A stretch of 64,000 bases of DNA, taken from the NCBI GenBank assembly GCA_012960035.1, contig DUBZ01000041.1:43754-107753 (forward strand). Direction: 5' to 3'. Origin of the DNA: Myxococcales bacterium. GTDB lineage: Bacteria > Myxococcota_A > UBA9160 > UBA4427. The number at the start of each line of letters is the position of its first letter. The stretch's first letter is position 1. This document shows, one piece after another, positions 36,313-46,555 of the stretch. Made by a program: the position numbers and the translations under genes. The notes below the pieces were generated by a model that saw only the letters and a list, made by a program, of their open reading frames with translations, was not told where the DNA came from and did not search any database.

Positions 36313-38736
36313 CTACTTGCGCAGTCGTCCGTCGAGCGCATCGAGGCCCTTTTCGAATCGCTTCAAGAACTTCGCTTGGTCTTTGTCCGTGAGGGTCTTC
36401 GTGTCGGACTGAAGAACCACGTGGTAGGCGAGGCTCTTGCGCCCGGCGCCGACGTTGTCGCCTGTATAGACGTCAAATAGTTCGGTGCTCGTGACTTGCT
36501 TCTTTCCCGCAGTCTCAATGACCGCGACGAGCTCTGCCGCTTGGGTTTGTTCGGGCATGTCGACCGCGACATCAACCTTGATTCCCGGGAAGCGGGGAAT
36601 CGCTCGATAGTCCGGCCCACGTTCTGCGGCGGCGAGGAGTTCGTCGATCGAGACTTCGGCGATCGCAACGTCACTGGTGAGGTCACCGTCGAGACCGAGG
36701 TCGCGCGCGATGCCGGGTTCGAGTGTCGCAATGTAGAGCGCCGGTTCGTCGCGGCCGGCGAATTTTCCAACCAGCGCTCGCGCGCCGTGTCCCCAGGCCG
36801 GCGCGTCGCTGGCTTGGTCGATCGCGGGAGCCTTCAAACCCAAGTGATGAATCAAGTCGACGACGACGCCGTACAGACGCGCGAACGCGTTGTCGTCGAA
36901 AGCGGACTTTTTGCCGGGAGGCGTAGTCGCCCATGCGAGTGCGAGACGGTGGACTTCTCGGGGTTCGCCTTTTTCATTCGCATTCTCGGGGTGGTAGCCC
37001 TTACCGATCTCGAACAATCGCACGTCCCCGCGTTGGCGTCGGTTCGGTTCGAGTACTTGAAGCAGTGACGGCGCAATGCTTCGGCGCATGCGCGAGATTG
37101 ACTGGTCCATCGGGTTCACGATGCGAATGTGGGGCAGCTCGTCCTCGCCCAGGCGCTTTACCATGGTATCGGGAACGAACGAATAACTCATGACCTCGTG
37201 AAACGACGGCGAGCCTGAAAGTCGGTCCTGAATTTTGCGAACCATCAGCCGGCGGGTGTCGCGGACCGGCGGGGCGATCTCGGCCATGAGTGGCTGCTCG
37301 GGAATATTTCCGTAGCGGTAAACGCGGCCAATCTCTTCGACAAGGTCTTGCTCGATCGCGATGTCCTTCGTCGCACGGGCCGAAGGAATGCCGACGTCGA
37401 ATGCGTCGCCCTTCGGCGCAACCTCGAAGCCCAGTCGCGTGAGAATGTCTTCGAGTTCCGCGTCCGGGATGTCCTTGCCCAGTGCCGTGCGAACCCGGGA
37501 CGGGCGCATCGTAATCGTGCTCGCCGGGTCGCTCCAATCGCCTGCGTCAGCGAGCTGCGCGGGAAACGTGACATCGGGCTGAAGGCCAAGAAGCAGCTGC
37601 GCGAAATGTCCCGCGGCTTTGAGGGGAAGTGTCGGGTCCAAGCTCTTTTCGAACCGAGACGACGACTCTGTGCGCAGGCCGAGATGCGTTGACGTACGTC
37701 GGACGACCGTTGGATGGAAAGTCGCGACTTCGAGGAGCAATTGGCTGGTGTCGTCGCCGACCTTGGAGGTTTCACCGCCCATGACGCCTGCGAGCGCGAT
37801 TGGCGTATCTCCGGAACAAATGAGCAAGTCGGCCGGTCGGAGTTTGCGTTCTTCGCCGTCGAGGGTGGTGATGGTTTCGCCTTCTTTGGCGTCGCGCACC
37901 ACGATGCCATCCTTCGAGAGCTGCTTCGCATCAAAGGTGTGATTCGGCTGGCCGATGTCGAGCATGACAAAGTTCGAAAGGTCGACGATCTGATCGATCG
38001 GCCGTTGTCCGACCGCGAGCAGGAGAAACTGCAGCCACGAAGGGGAAGGCAAGGGCTTCGCGTTTTCGATACTGAGACCGAGGTAGCGACTGCAAGCTTC
38101 CGACTCGACTTGGAGATTGATCGGCGTGCCGTTCCCGAGTGCGGGCAATGAAACGTCGAGCGGCAATAGCGGTCGCTTGTAAATCGCGCCGACCTCGGCC
38201 GCGATGCCACGGTGGCCCCAGAGGTCTGGACGATGGGTAAGCGACTTGTTGTCGATCTCGATGATCCAGTCGTCGATTCCGAGAGCCTTAGAAACCGGCG
38301 TGCCGACTTTGCAGTCGCTTGGCAGAACCCAGATGCCGTCGTGATTGTCGCCGAGCTCGAGTTCGCGTTCCGAGCAGATCATGCCGCGCGACTCGACGCC
38401 ACGGATCTTCGACTTCTTGATCTTGAAGTCACCGGGAAGCACCGTGCCCACGGTTGCGACCGCGACGTTCTGACCTCGGTCAACGTTCGGTGCGCCGCAA
38501 ACGATCTGCACCGGTTCGTCTTCGCCAACGTCGACCTTGCACAGTGACAACTTGTCTGCGTCCGGGTGTTGTTCCTTGGAAATGACATGGCCGACCACGA
38601 CGTCGAGCAAATGCGGCGCAAAGGCTTCGACGCCTTCGACCTCTGCGGTCGAGAGCGTCAAGTCGTTGGCGAGGGTCTCGGGATCAATCCCTTCGAGGTT
38701 GACGTGGCGTGCAAGCCAGCGAAAAGAAATCAACAT
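36313..38736 (-). CDS. pheT: Phenylalanyl-tRNA synthetase beta subunit
   Basis: 807 aa; 'VVGHVISKEQHPDADKLSLCKVDVG', 'CGAPNVDRGQNVAVATVGTVLPGDFKIKKSKIRGVESRGMICSERELEL', 'GVMGGETSKVGDDTSQLLLEVATFHPTVVRRTSTHLGLRTESSSRFEK'. Confidence 0.98.
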   Translation of the reverse strand: MLISFRWLARHVNLEGIDPETLANDLTLSTAEVEGVEAFAPHLLDVVVGHVISKEQHPDADKLSLCKVDVGEDEPVQIVCGAPNVDRGQNVAVATVGTVLPGDFKIKKSKIRGVESRGMICSERELELGDNHDGIWVLPSDCKVGTPVSKALGIDDWIIEIDNKSLTHRPDLWGHRGIAAEVGAIYKRPLLPLDVSLPALGNGTPINLQVESEACSRYLGLSIENAKPLPSPSWLQFLLLAVGQRPIDQIVDLSNFVMLDIGQPNHTFDAKQLSKDGIVVRDAKEGETITTLDGEERKLRPADLLICSGDTPIALAGVMGGETSKVGDDTSQLLLEVATFHPTVVRRTSTHLGLRTESSSRFEKSLDPTLPLKAAGHFAQLLLGLQPDVTFPAQLADAGDWSDPASTITMRPSRVRTALGKDIPDAELEDILTRLGFEVAPKGDAFDVGIPSARATKDIAIEQDLVEEIGRVYRYGNIPEQPLMAEIAPPVRDTRRLMVRKIQDRLSGSPSFHEVMSYSFVPDTMVKRLGEDELPHIRIVNPMDQSISRMRRSIAPSLLQVLEPNRRQRGDVRLFEIGKGYHPENANEKGEPREVHRLALAWATTPPGKKSAFDDNAFARLYGVVVDLIHHLGLKAPAIDQASDAPAWGHGARALVGKFAGRDEPALYIATLEPGIARDLGLDGDLTSDVAIAEVSIDELLAAAERGPDYRAIPRFPGIKVDVAVDMPEQTQAAELVAVIETAGKKQVTSTELFDVYTGDNVGAGRKSLAYHVVLQSDTKTLTDKDQAKFLKRFEKGLDALDGRLRK

Positions 38737-39755
38737 TAGAACTGCTCCAAGAAGCGCATGTCGCCGCCAAGCAAGTGACGCACGTCATCGATGCGGTAAC
38801 GAAGCATAGCCAGGCGAGAGAGCCCGAGACCAAATGCGAAGCCGCTCCATTCTTCAGGGTCGATGCCGCTCATCTTCAAAACGTTCGGGTGTACCAAGCC
38901 GCAAGGCAAAAGTTCGATCCAAGTTGTGCGGCCGCAAACACTGCAACCGCCTTCGCAGAACGGGCAGCGCGCATCGAGTTCGAAGCCTGGTTCAACGAAC
39001 GGGAAATGCCCCGGGCGCAGTCGCACTTCGACGTCGCGGTGGAAGATGCCGCGGAGCAACGTCTTCATCGCGCCGATCAAGTGTCCGACTGAGATGTCTT
39101 TTCCGATCACCATACCTTCCATCTGATGGAAGGTGTGTTCGTGGCTCGCGTCGGTGGTTTCGTTCCGAAAACAGCGTCCGGGGGCCACGATGCGAAAGGG
39201 CGGGTCGAGCTTTTCCATCGCGCGCACCTGCACCGGTGACGTGTGCGGGCGTAGAGACAAGTCGCCGGCGTCGTCGCAATAGAAGGTGTCTTGAGAATCC
39301 CGCGCGGGATGATCGCGTCCAATGTTCAGCGCTTCGAAGTTATAATGATCGAGTTCAACTTCGGGGCCGTCTAGCACCGTATATCCCATGGAAAGGAACA
39401 GGTCTTCGAGCTGGCGCGTGAGCTGGGTGATCGGATGCAGGGAGCCGCTCTGAAGCGTCTTCGGCGGAAGCGTGGCATCAAAACCATCGCCACTTCGTTC
39501 GGCAGAGAGCGTCGACTGTGCGAGTTCGGCCTGGCGCGCGTCGAGGCTTTCTTGGATCGCCTTCTTTAGGATATTGGCGTTCTTGCCAACGTCCCGGCGT
39601 TCTTCGGGCGGCAAGGTCGGGATCGACGCGAGGAGTGCCGCGACCGCGCCCTTTTTCCCCAGAAATTCTCGCTCGATCTCCTTGAGTGAGTCATGGGTAG
39701 ACGCTGCGAGGATTTGCTCCTTCGCGCGCTTCAATAGGTCGTCGTGACTCTCCAT
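38736..39755 (-). CDS. pheS: Phenylalanyl-tRNA synthetase alpha subunit
   Basis: 'HPITQLTRQLEDLFLSMGYTVLDGPEVELDHYNFEALNIGRDHPARDSQDTFY', 'WSGFAFGLGLSRLAMLRYRIDDVRHLLGGDMRFLEQF'. Confidence 0.98.
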   Translation of the reverse strand: MESHDDLLKRAKEQILAASTHDSLKEIEREFLGKKGAVAALLASIPTLPPEERRDVGKNANILKKAIQESLDARQAELAQSTLSAERSGDGFDATLPPKTLQSGSLHPITQLTRQLEDLFLSMGYTVLDGPEVELDHYNFEALNIGRDHPARDSQDTFYCDDAGDLSLRPHTSPVQVRAMEKLDPPFRIVAPGRCFRNETTDASHEHTFHQMEGMVIGKDISVGHLIGAMKTLLRGIFHRDVEVRLRPGHFPFVEPGFELDARCPFCEGGCSVCGRTTWIELLPCGLVHPNVLKMSGIDPEEWSGFAFGLGLSRLAMLRYRIDDVRHLLGGDMRFLEQF

Positions 39756-39903
39756 GGGTTCTCCGAGAGGGGGTCGTGGCTGCCGCGAAAAATGGCGCGA
39801 TCGAATTTTGCGGGGGGTGGGGGGTTGGATTGATCTAAGTTGCTGATTTGGTTAGCGTAACGCGCCGCGTAATGCACGGCGATCTAGCCGGGGGAGAAGT
39901 TCG

Positions 39904-41601
39904 TTGAGCGTTAAAGAACCCACTGATACGGAAAAGCTGAACGACTTCGTTCGCACCATCATCGCCGATGATGTCGCGTCGAACAAGCATGGTGGCAGCG
40001 TCGTTACGAGATTTCCGCCTGAACCGAGCGGCCTACTTCACATCGGCCACGCCAAGGCGATCTGCCTCGACTTTGGGGTCGCGAGCGAGTTCGGGGGTCG
40101 TTGCCACCTGCGCTTCGACGACACCAACCCCGAAGTCGAAGAAGACGAATACGTTCAGTCCATTCATCGAGACATCAAATGGTTGGGCTTCGATTGGGGC
40201 GAGCATTTCTACCACGCCTCCGACTATTTTGAGCGGCTATATGACTTCGCGGTAGAATTGATCGGCAAAGGCAGCGCCTATGTGTGCGACTGGAGTTCGG
40301 AAGAAATCGCGGCCAACCGCGGCACGTTGACCGAGCCGGCGAATGCGAGCCCGGGGCGTTCTCGCTCGGTCGAAGAGAACCTCGATCTCTTCGCACGCAT
40401 GCGCGCGGGCGAATTCGAAGAGGGTGCCTGTGTGGTTCGGGCGAAGATCGACCTTGGCTCGTCGGTGCTGCCCCTGCGCGACCCGACGATTTACCGAATT
40501 CTGAAGACCCCTCATCACCGCACCGGAACCGAATGGTGTGTGTATCCGATGTACGACTTCGCACACTGCCTGTCGGACTCTCTCGAATTGATCACCCACT
40601 CGCTGTGCACGCTTGAATTCATAGATCGACGGCCGCTTTACGAGTGGTTCCTGGCGCAGCTCGATGTGCCGTCGAACCCACAGCAGATCGAATTCGCCCG
40701 TCTCAATGTCGCCTACACGGTGACGTCCAAGCGGAACCTCAAGCGCTTTGTCGAAGAAGGTTTCGTATCGGGCTGGGACGACCCGCGTATGCCGACCCTC
40801 GCTGGCCTGCGGCGCCGCGGGTACACGCCAGAGTCCATCCGCAACTTCTGCAAGGGCGTTGGCGTCGCGAAGCGCGAGAACTTGATTCAGGTCGCCCGGC
40901 TCGAGTTCAGCGTTCGCGAACATTTGAATCGCATCGCAGACCGCCGCATGGCTGTGTTGAAGCCGCTCAAGGTCGTCATCACGAACTATCCCGAAGACGA
41001 AATCGAACAGCTCGACGCCATCAACAACCCCGAAGACCCGGGCGCAGGTTCGCGGCAGGTTCCGTTTTCGCGGGAGATCTACATCGAGCAGGACGACTTC
41101 ATGGAGGACGCACCCAAGAAGTTCTTCCGTCTTTCACAGGGACGAGAAGTGCGGCTTCGCTACGCGTACTTCGTGACCTGCAATGATGTCATCAAGGATG
41201 ACGCTGGGAATGTCGTCGAGCTTCACTGCACCTATGACCCTGCGACGCGCGGTGGCAACTCGCCGGACGGTCGCAAGGTGAAAGGGACGCTGCATTGGGT
41301 ATCCGCGGCTGCGGGCGTTCCCGCCGAAGTGCGCCTTTACGACACGTTGCTCGACCTCGAAGATCCGTCCGACCTCGAAGAGGGCAAGACACTTCTCGAT
41401 CATGTTCGACCGAACTCTCTCGAGACGTTGACCGACTGCGTCGTTGAGCCGATCCTCGCGGATACACCAGAAGGAACATCGGTTCAGTTCGAGCGGCTCG
41501 GCTATTACTGCGTCGATCCCGATTCCGAAGCCGGGCGTCCGGTGTTTAATCGCACCGTCACACTTCGGGATACGTGGGCCAAAGTCGCTAAAAAGAAATA
41601 G
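39904..41601 (+). CDS. glnS: Glutaminyl-tRNA synthetase
   Basis: 565 aa; '[26 protein letters not shown]', '[26 protein letters not shown]'. Confidence 0.97.
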   Translation: MSVKEPTDTEKLNDFVRTIIADDVASNKHGGSVVTRFPPEPSGLLHIGHAKAICLDFGVASEFGGRCHLRFDDTNPEVEEDEYVQSIHRDIKWLGFDWGEHFYHASDYFERLYDFAVELIGKGSAYVCDWSSEEIAANRGTLTEPANASPGRSRSVEENLDLFARMRAGEFEEGACVVRAKIDLGSSVLPLRDPTIYRILKTPHHRTGTEWCVYPMYDFAHCLSDSLELITHSLCTLEFIDRRPLYEWFLAQLDVPSNPQQIEFARLNVAYTVTSKRNLKRFVEEGFVSGWDDPRMPTLAGLRRRGYTPESIRNFCKGVGVAKRENLIQVARLEFSVREHLNRIADRRMAVLKPLKVVITNYPEDEIEQLDAINNPEDPGAGSRQVPFSREIYIEQDDFMEDAPKKFFRLSQGREVRLRYAYFVTCNDVIKDDAGNVVELHCTYDPATRGGNSPDGRKVKGTLHWVSAAAGVPAEVRLYDTLLDLEDPSDLEEGKTLLDHVRPNSLETLTDCVVEPILADTPEGTSVQFERLGYYCVDPDSEAGRPVFNRTVTLRDTWAKVAKKK

Positions 41602-41609
41602 GAGACAGC

Positions 41610-42929
41610 ATGGACAAAACTCCCTTCTATCTGCAGGGCAATTTCGGTCCGGTTGACGACGAGGTCGAAGCCTTCGATCTAAAAGTCGAGGGTGAGATCC
41701 CCGAGTATCTCGAGGGGATGTTCTTGCGCAACGGCCCAAACCCGACCCGTGGCGACCCGGGACATTGGTTTTTCGGCGACGGCATGATCCACGCCACCCG
41801 GCTCGAAGGAGGGCGCGCGTCGTGGTATCGCAACCGCTACGTCGACACGGCTTCGAGGCGCGGCGCACCGGCCATGCAACTGACCGAAGACTTGAAGTTC
41901 GACCATACCGTGGGTGTGTCGAATACCCACGTGGTGTCGCACGCGGGCAAGATCTTGGCCTTGGTCGAATCGTCGTATCCCGCAGAACTGGACCGCGAAC
42001 TCAATACCGTGGGGCCGCTTGATTTCGACGGCAAACTCACGACGTCGTTCACCGCGCACCCGAAGGTCTGCGCCAAGACGGGCGAGATGCTGGCGTTCGG
42101 GTACAGCGCGCTGCCGCCGTTCTTGACCTATCACCGCATCAGTCCCGATGGCACGCTGGTGCAAAGCGAAGAAATCAAAGTCCCCGGTTCGACCATGATG
42201 CACGATTTTTCGGTGACCGAGAACCACGTCGTGTTCATGGACCTTCCAATTGTCTTTAAAGCGGAGCAGGTTACGTCCGGCATGCCGTATCAGTGGGACG
42301 CGTCCTATGGTGCGCGGCTTGGTGTTATGCCCCGCAACGGTTCGAATGCCGACGTGGTTTGGATGGAGATCGAGCCGTGCTTCGTTTTTCATCCGATGAA
42401 CGCATACGAGCGCGATGGCAGGATCGTGATGGACGTTGTTCGCTACCCCGAGTTCATGTCGGGAGGACCGTTCGCGACGGACGCCGGTGAACTGTGGCGT
42501 TGGACGATTGATCTCGCCGCCCACATCGTAAAGGAAGAGAAGCTCGACGATCGAGCCACGGAATTTCCGCGCATCGACCCGCGCCGGGAATGCCTCGAGA
42601 ATCGCTACGGCTATGCAGTGCTAAACGGCAGCGGCAAAGGATTGAGCTTCGAAGGCCTGGTCAAGCACGACCTCGAACGCGGGACCAGCGAAGTGCACAA
42701 CTTCGGCCCCGGGGCCGCGCCGAGCGAGTGCGTGTTCGTGCCCGCCGGCCCAGACGCTGCCGAAGACGAGGGTGTCGTGATGGCGTACGTCTATCATGAA
42801 GACACCAACGCGAGCGAGTTTGTCGTGCTCGACGCCCAGAACTTCAGCAAGCCAGCGCTGGGAAGGGTCGCGTTGCCGCAGCGCGTTCCCTTCGGTTTCC
42901 ACGGAAGCTGGTCTCCAGACCCGCGGTAG
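41610..42929 (+). CDS. Carotenoid oxygenase (RPE65/CCD) family protein
   Basis: 'GMFLRNGPNPTRGDPGHWFFGDGMIHATRLEGGRASWYRNRYV'; candidate iron-ligand His in 'TAHPK', 'MMHDFSVT', 'VFHPMNAYE', 'GFHGSWSPD'. Confidence 0.95.
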   Translation: MDKTPFYLQGNFGPVDDEVEAFDLKVEGEIPEYLEGMFLRNGPNPTRGDPGHWFFGDGMIHATRLEGGRASWYRNRYVDTASRRGAPAMQLTEDLKFDHTVGVSNTHVVSHAGKILALVESSYPAELDRELNTVGPLDFDGKLTTSFTAHPKVCAKTGEMLAFGYSALPPFLTYHRISPDGTLVQSEEIKVPGSTMMHDFSVTENHVVFMDLPIVFKAEQVTSGMPYQWDASYGARLGVMPRNGSNADVVWMEIEPCFVFHPMNAYERDGRIVMDVVRYPEFMSGGPFATDAGELWRWTIDLAAHIVKEEKLDDRATEFPRIDPRRECLENRYGYAVLNGSGKGLSFEGLVKHDLERGTSEVHNFGPGAAPSECVFVPAGPDAAEDEGVVMAYVYHEDTNASEFVVLDAQNFSKPALGRVALPQRVPFGFHGSWSPDPR

Positions 42930-42994
42930 AGCGATGCGCTGATTTGAGGCTGGCTGCTGAATCCGTGTTCGCCATCGACACGGGGTAGCGTCTT

Positions 42995-43606
42995 CTAGTC
43001 CGGAATTGCCATCCCCAGGGCGACGGCGGGGCGGGCTTCGATGCGCTCAAGCCATTCGCATACGCGCTTGCTTGCGAGGAGTTCTTTGCTGCCGAGGTTC
43101 TTCATGATCTGCAGCCATGGGAAGTGCATGATGTCGCCGATGCTGTAGGGGCCGGCCAAGTATTGGCGGCCGTCGCTCAGGATGGTTTCGATGACGCCGA
43201 CGAGTCGGATGACTTCGCCGCTGAAGATCTGAATCATTTCGACGTTCTTTTCGCCGTCTTTGCGAAGCGCTGCGCCGAGACGTCCGAGGTTCGGACCGAT
43301 GCCACCGGTCTGGAAGAACGCGTATTGGATCGCCTCCATCCGCTGAACCGGATCTTTCGGCAAGATGATCCCATTGGGGTCATATCTTTCGCCGAGGTGG
43401 AGCAAGATTGCACCCGATTCCCAAATCACTTGTCCATCGTCGTCGAGGACGGGAATTTTGTGGTTGGGGTTCATTGCCAAAAATTCATCTGACATCTGTT
43501 CTTCTTTGTCGAGGTGAACCCAACAAACGTCGTAGTCGAGCCCGAGTTCTTCGAGGGCGATCGAAATCTTGCGGCCGTTCGGAGTTCCCGCGGTGTAGAG
43601 AATCAT
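42995..43606 (-). CDS. Glutathione S-transferase family protein
   Basis: 'MILYTAGTPNGRKISIALEELGLDYDVCWVHLDKEEQMSDEFLAMNPNHKIPVLDDDGQVIWESGAILLHLGERY'. Confidence 0.94.
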   Translation of the reverse strand: MILYTAGTPNGRKISIALEELGLDYDVCWVHLDKEEQMSDEFLAMNPNHKIPVLDDDGQVIWESGAILLHLGERYDPNGIILPKDPVQRMEAIQYAFFQTGGIGPNLGRLGAALRKDGEKNVEMIQIFSGEVIRLVGVIETILSDGRQYLAGPYSIGDIMHFPWLQIMKNLGSKELLASKRVCEWLERIEARPAVALGMAIPD

Positions 43607-43766
43607 GTTCGAGCTTCCTTGATCATGGCGGTGGGTGAGGGCGCGAGTGCGCGACACTAGCCGATCTGAAAGGCAGGCCGACGGACTCGCAGGGAGGGAA
43701 GTGCCGCGAGCGTCTTTGAAAATGGACAATGTGATAGTCTGACGCCAATGTGGACGGTGATCGTCA

Positions 43767-45665
43767 ATGTCTGGAACTGAATTCGAAGCGGGCAGGCTTC
43801 TGGAGTACGTGCTCTTCTTCGCCTTTGCGGGAGTCACGCTCCTAACCACACGCATGTACTGGCGTGGGTCCGCAGGCGGGATCATGCCGGTCAGCCTCGC
43901 GGTTCTAGGGGTCGGACTCGTTTTCGCTGCGATGTGGACCCCGCGGACTCCCACTGTCCCCGAACAACAGACGCCGGAAAAGACCGTCGAGCAGGGCTTC
44001 GTTTCTTCCGAGACCTGTCGCGCGTGTCACCCGGGACAGTACGAAAGCTGGTATGCCAGCTATCACCGCACGATGACCCAGGTTGCGAGTCCCGAATCCA
44101 TCATGGCCCCGCACGAAAATGCGTCAATGATCGGAGGCAGTCGCCGTTTTGACGTTCGCTTCGACGACGAGGGTGCCATGATCATCGACGACGTCGATCC
44201 TTGGCCGGCGTTCGTCAAGTTTCGAAAGAACAACGGCATCTTGCCCAAGGACTTCCCGCGCAAGCAAGGCGAGGTCGTGATGACGACCGGGTCTCATCAC
44301 ATGCAGCTCTACTGGGTCCCCCTCGAAGACGACGGGCTGACTCAAATGTCTTGGACTTGGCTGATTCGGGATCAACGTTGGGTGCCGGGAGAAACCGTTT
44401 ACCTCCAACCGCCAAGCGGGGGCTCTGGCATTGCCGGGACCTGGACGCTCAACTGCATCAAGTGCCACAGCACGGGTGGGCAGCCGCGAAGCGAACTTGG
44501 AAGCGAACCTCATCCCGCGGCAGATCCATGGGTGGGTGAGCTAGGGATCGCATGTGAGTCCTGCCATGGTCCCGGCGACGAGCACGTGGCAGCAAACGGA
44601 AACCCGGCAAGGCGTTACGCGTTACATCTGAGTGGCGAACCCGACGACACGATCATCAACCCCATGAACCTCGACTCGAAGCTTGCGGCAGAAGCGTGCG
44701 CGGCGTGTCACGCCGGTCGCGTAGACACGAGCTGGGACAACAATACCGGTGGCAAGTTCCGTCCCGGTGAGCGGATCGAAGGCTCGATGAAGCTGCGTAA
44801 ATTCGAATTGGTCCCGGATCATTTAAAGCCAGACTACTTTTGGGGTGACGGAACTTCCCGGGTAACCGGGCGAGAGTTTACAGGCATGTCCGCTTCCGCG
44901 TGTTATACGCGGGGCGAAATCACCTGCGCGTCCTGTCATTCGATGCACGACAGCGACCCGAACGATCAACTTGCACGCGACCGCGTTGGCGACGAGGCGT
45001 GCCTACAGTGTCATCCCCAGTACGTCGGGCGAATCTCAGAACACACCAACCACGTAGAAGATTCGCCGGGATCGCGCTGTTACAACTGCCACATGCCGAA
45101 TACGACGTATGGCATCCTGCAGCTGACGCGGAGCCACCGCATCGACATCCCGACCGCCGCGGGAACGGCAACGACGGGCAGACCCAACGCGTGCAATCTC
45201 TGTCATCTCGATCAAACCCTCGAATGGGCCGACACGCGGATCGCTCGCTGGTACGACAAGCCAAAGGCTGAGTTTGACGAGGACGGTAGAACGGTGCCCA
45301 CCGGCGCCCTGTGGCTACTCAAAGGAGACGCAGTCGATCGCGCGACCGCGTCCTGGCACTTAGGGTGGGACCCGGCGATCGCCGCGTCAAAAGCCAATAT
45401 TCAGCCACCGCTGTTGGCCCGAGGTCTCGCCGATCCGTATGCCGCCGTTCGCTATCTCGCGGAGCGATCCCTTCGCAAGTTCAGCGGATACGAAGACATC
45501 GAATACGATTTCGTAAGACCAGCGAGAGTGCAGGCGGGTGCTGTGCAAACTGTACTGGCAATTGGTCAAGCTCCGGAGAACGCGCCGCTTGACCCTCTCG
45601 AAGAAGCGCTGATCGAACGTTTGCTGCGAGAGCGCGACAATTCAGTGCGGGTCATTCGCGAATAG
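43767..45665 (+). CDS. Membrane-anchored octaheme c-type cytochrome
   Basis: 632 aa with eight CXXCH motifs (CRACH, CIKCH, CESCH, CAACH, CASCH, CLQCH, CYNCH, CNLCH) and two N-terminal TM segments. Confidence 0.92.
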   Translation: MSGTEFEAGRLLEYVLFFAFAGVTLLTTRMYWRGSAGGIMPVSLAVLGVGLVFAAMWTPRTPTVPEQQTPEKTVEQGFVSSETCRACHPGQYESWYASYHRTMTQVASPESIMAPHENASMIGGSRRFDVRFDDEGAMIIDDVDPWPAFVKFRKNNGILPKDFPRKQGEVVMTTGSHHMQLYWVPLEDDGLTQMSWTWLIRDQRWVPGETVYLQPPSGGSGIAGTWTLNCIKCHSTGGQPRSELGSEPHPAADPWVGELGIACESCHGPGDEHVAANGNPARRYALHLSGEPDDTIINPMNLDSKLAAEACAACHAGRVDTSWDNNTGGKFRPGERIEGSMKLRKFELVPDHLKPDYFWGDGTSRVTGREFTGMSASACYTRGEITCASCHSMHDSDPNDQLARDRVGDEACLQCHPQYVGRISEHTNHVEDSPGSRCYNCHMPNTTYGILQLTRSHRIDIPTAAGTATTGRPNACNLCHLDQTLEWADTRIARWYDKPKAEFDEDGRTVPTGALWLLKGDAVDRATASWHLGWDPAIAASKANIQPPLLARGLADPYAAVRYLAERSLRKFSGYEDIEYDFVRPARVQAGAVQTVLAIGQAPENAPLDPLEEALIERLLRERDNSVRVIRE

Positions 45666-45680
45666 CCGCGAATAGCCGCG
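45661..45680. repeat. Perfect 10-bp tandem duplication (AATAGCCGCG)x2 spanning the cytochrome stop codon
   Basis: aatagccgcg aatagccgcg read directly. Confidence 0.85.
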
Positions 45681-45726
45681 TATAACCGGGGCCGCCTCGA
45701 TGGCGTGCCCGCGTGAAAGGCATCCA

Positions 45727-46170
45727 ATGAATTCGACAGGCGATCCTTTGGTAGGGCGGCACTTGCGCGTGGGGTGGTGGGGCTTGCTTCTATTTCTGAC
45801 CATGGGAGGCGGGCTCGAAATACTTCATGGATTGAAGCTCGGATTTTACGTCGACGTTGCGAGCGATACGCGAAGACTTCTTTGGACTCTCGCCCATGCC
45901 CACGGATCGCTCCTGGCAATGATTCACATTGGTTTCGCCACAACGCTTTCGCTCGCACCAAACTGGTCGGGAAGCCGCCGAGACAACGCGTCGCGCAATT
46001 TGATCTTGTCGCTGTTCTTGATTCCCGGCGGTTTCTTTTTGGGCGGCCTGTTTATACACCGGGGTGATCCAGGCCTCGGGATCTTCCTGCTTCCAATCGG
46101 CTTCGCGTTTCTCTTCCTCGCCGTTTGGCGAACCGCGCAGGCGATGTCGGCGCAGGGCCACGAGCAATAA
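45727..46170 (+). CDS. Small polytopic membrane protein, unknown function
   Basis: 148 codons, about four TM segments; 'GWWGLLLFLTMGGGLEILHGLKLGFY', 'LWTLAHAHGSLLAMIHIGFA', 'LILSLFLIPGGFFLGGLFIHRGDPGLGIFLLPIGFAFLFLAV'. Confidence 0.7.
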   Translation: MNSTGDPLVGRHLRVGWWGLLLFLTMGGGLEILHGLKLGFYVDVASDTRRLLWTLAHAHGSLLAMIHIGFATTLSLAPNWSGSRRDNASRNLILSLFLIPGGFFLGGLFIHRGDPGLGIFLLPIGFAFLFLAVWRTAQAMSAQGHEQ

Positions 46171-46173
46171 CGC

Positions 46174-46555
46174 GTGACTCGACGGGAATGGCTGCCGGTC
46201 GCGATCTAGACCGCCGTCGCGGCATTTGCGCTCGCGCTACATATCTTTCCCATGACACAGGGCAGTGATGCGCACTACGCCTACGGCGACAGCGCGTATT
46301 TGCTTTGGAGCTTTTGGTGGACTGATCACGCGCTGCGAAATGGAAGAACGCTTTCTTCACCAACTACGTGTTTCATCCCACGAGCACCCGTATTCGCTCT
46401 CACCTGCAGCCTGCTGTCGATTCCGATCCAGCACATCATCCCATCAACCAACGCCTCGGTGCGACGTTTCGCGATGAAGGTATGTTCTTCGTCGCCGAGT
46501 TCCCGATGCAGAAGTCGAACCCCGGCGGTTCCGCCGCTAGAACTCGATCGGGTAA
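46174..46555 (+). pseudogene. Remnant of a membrane glycosyltransferase-like gene
   Basis: 'VTRREWLPVAI*TAVAAFALALHIFPMTQGSDAHYAYGDSAYLLWSFWWTDHALRNG', then frameshift to 'FFTNYVFHPTSTRIRSHLQPAVDSD'; in-frame TAG at 46207. Confidence 0.55.
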
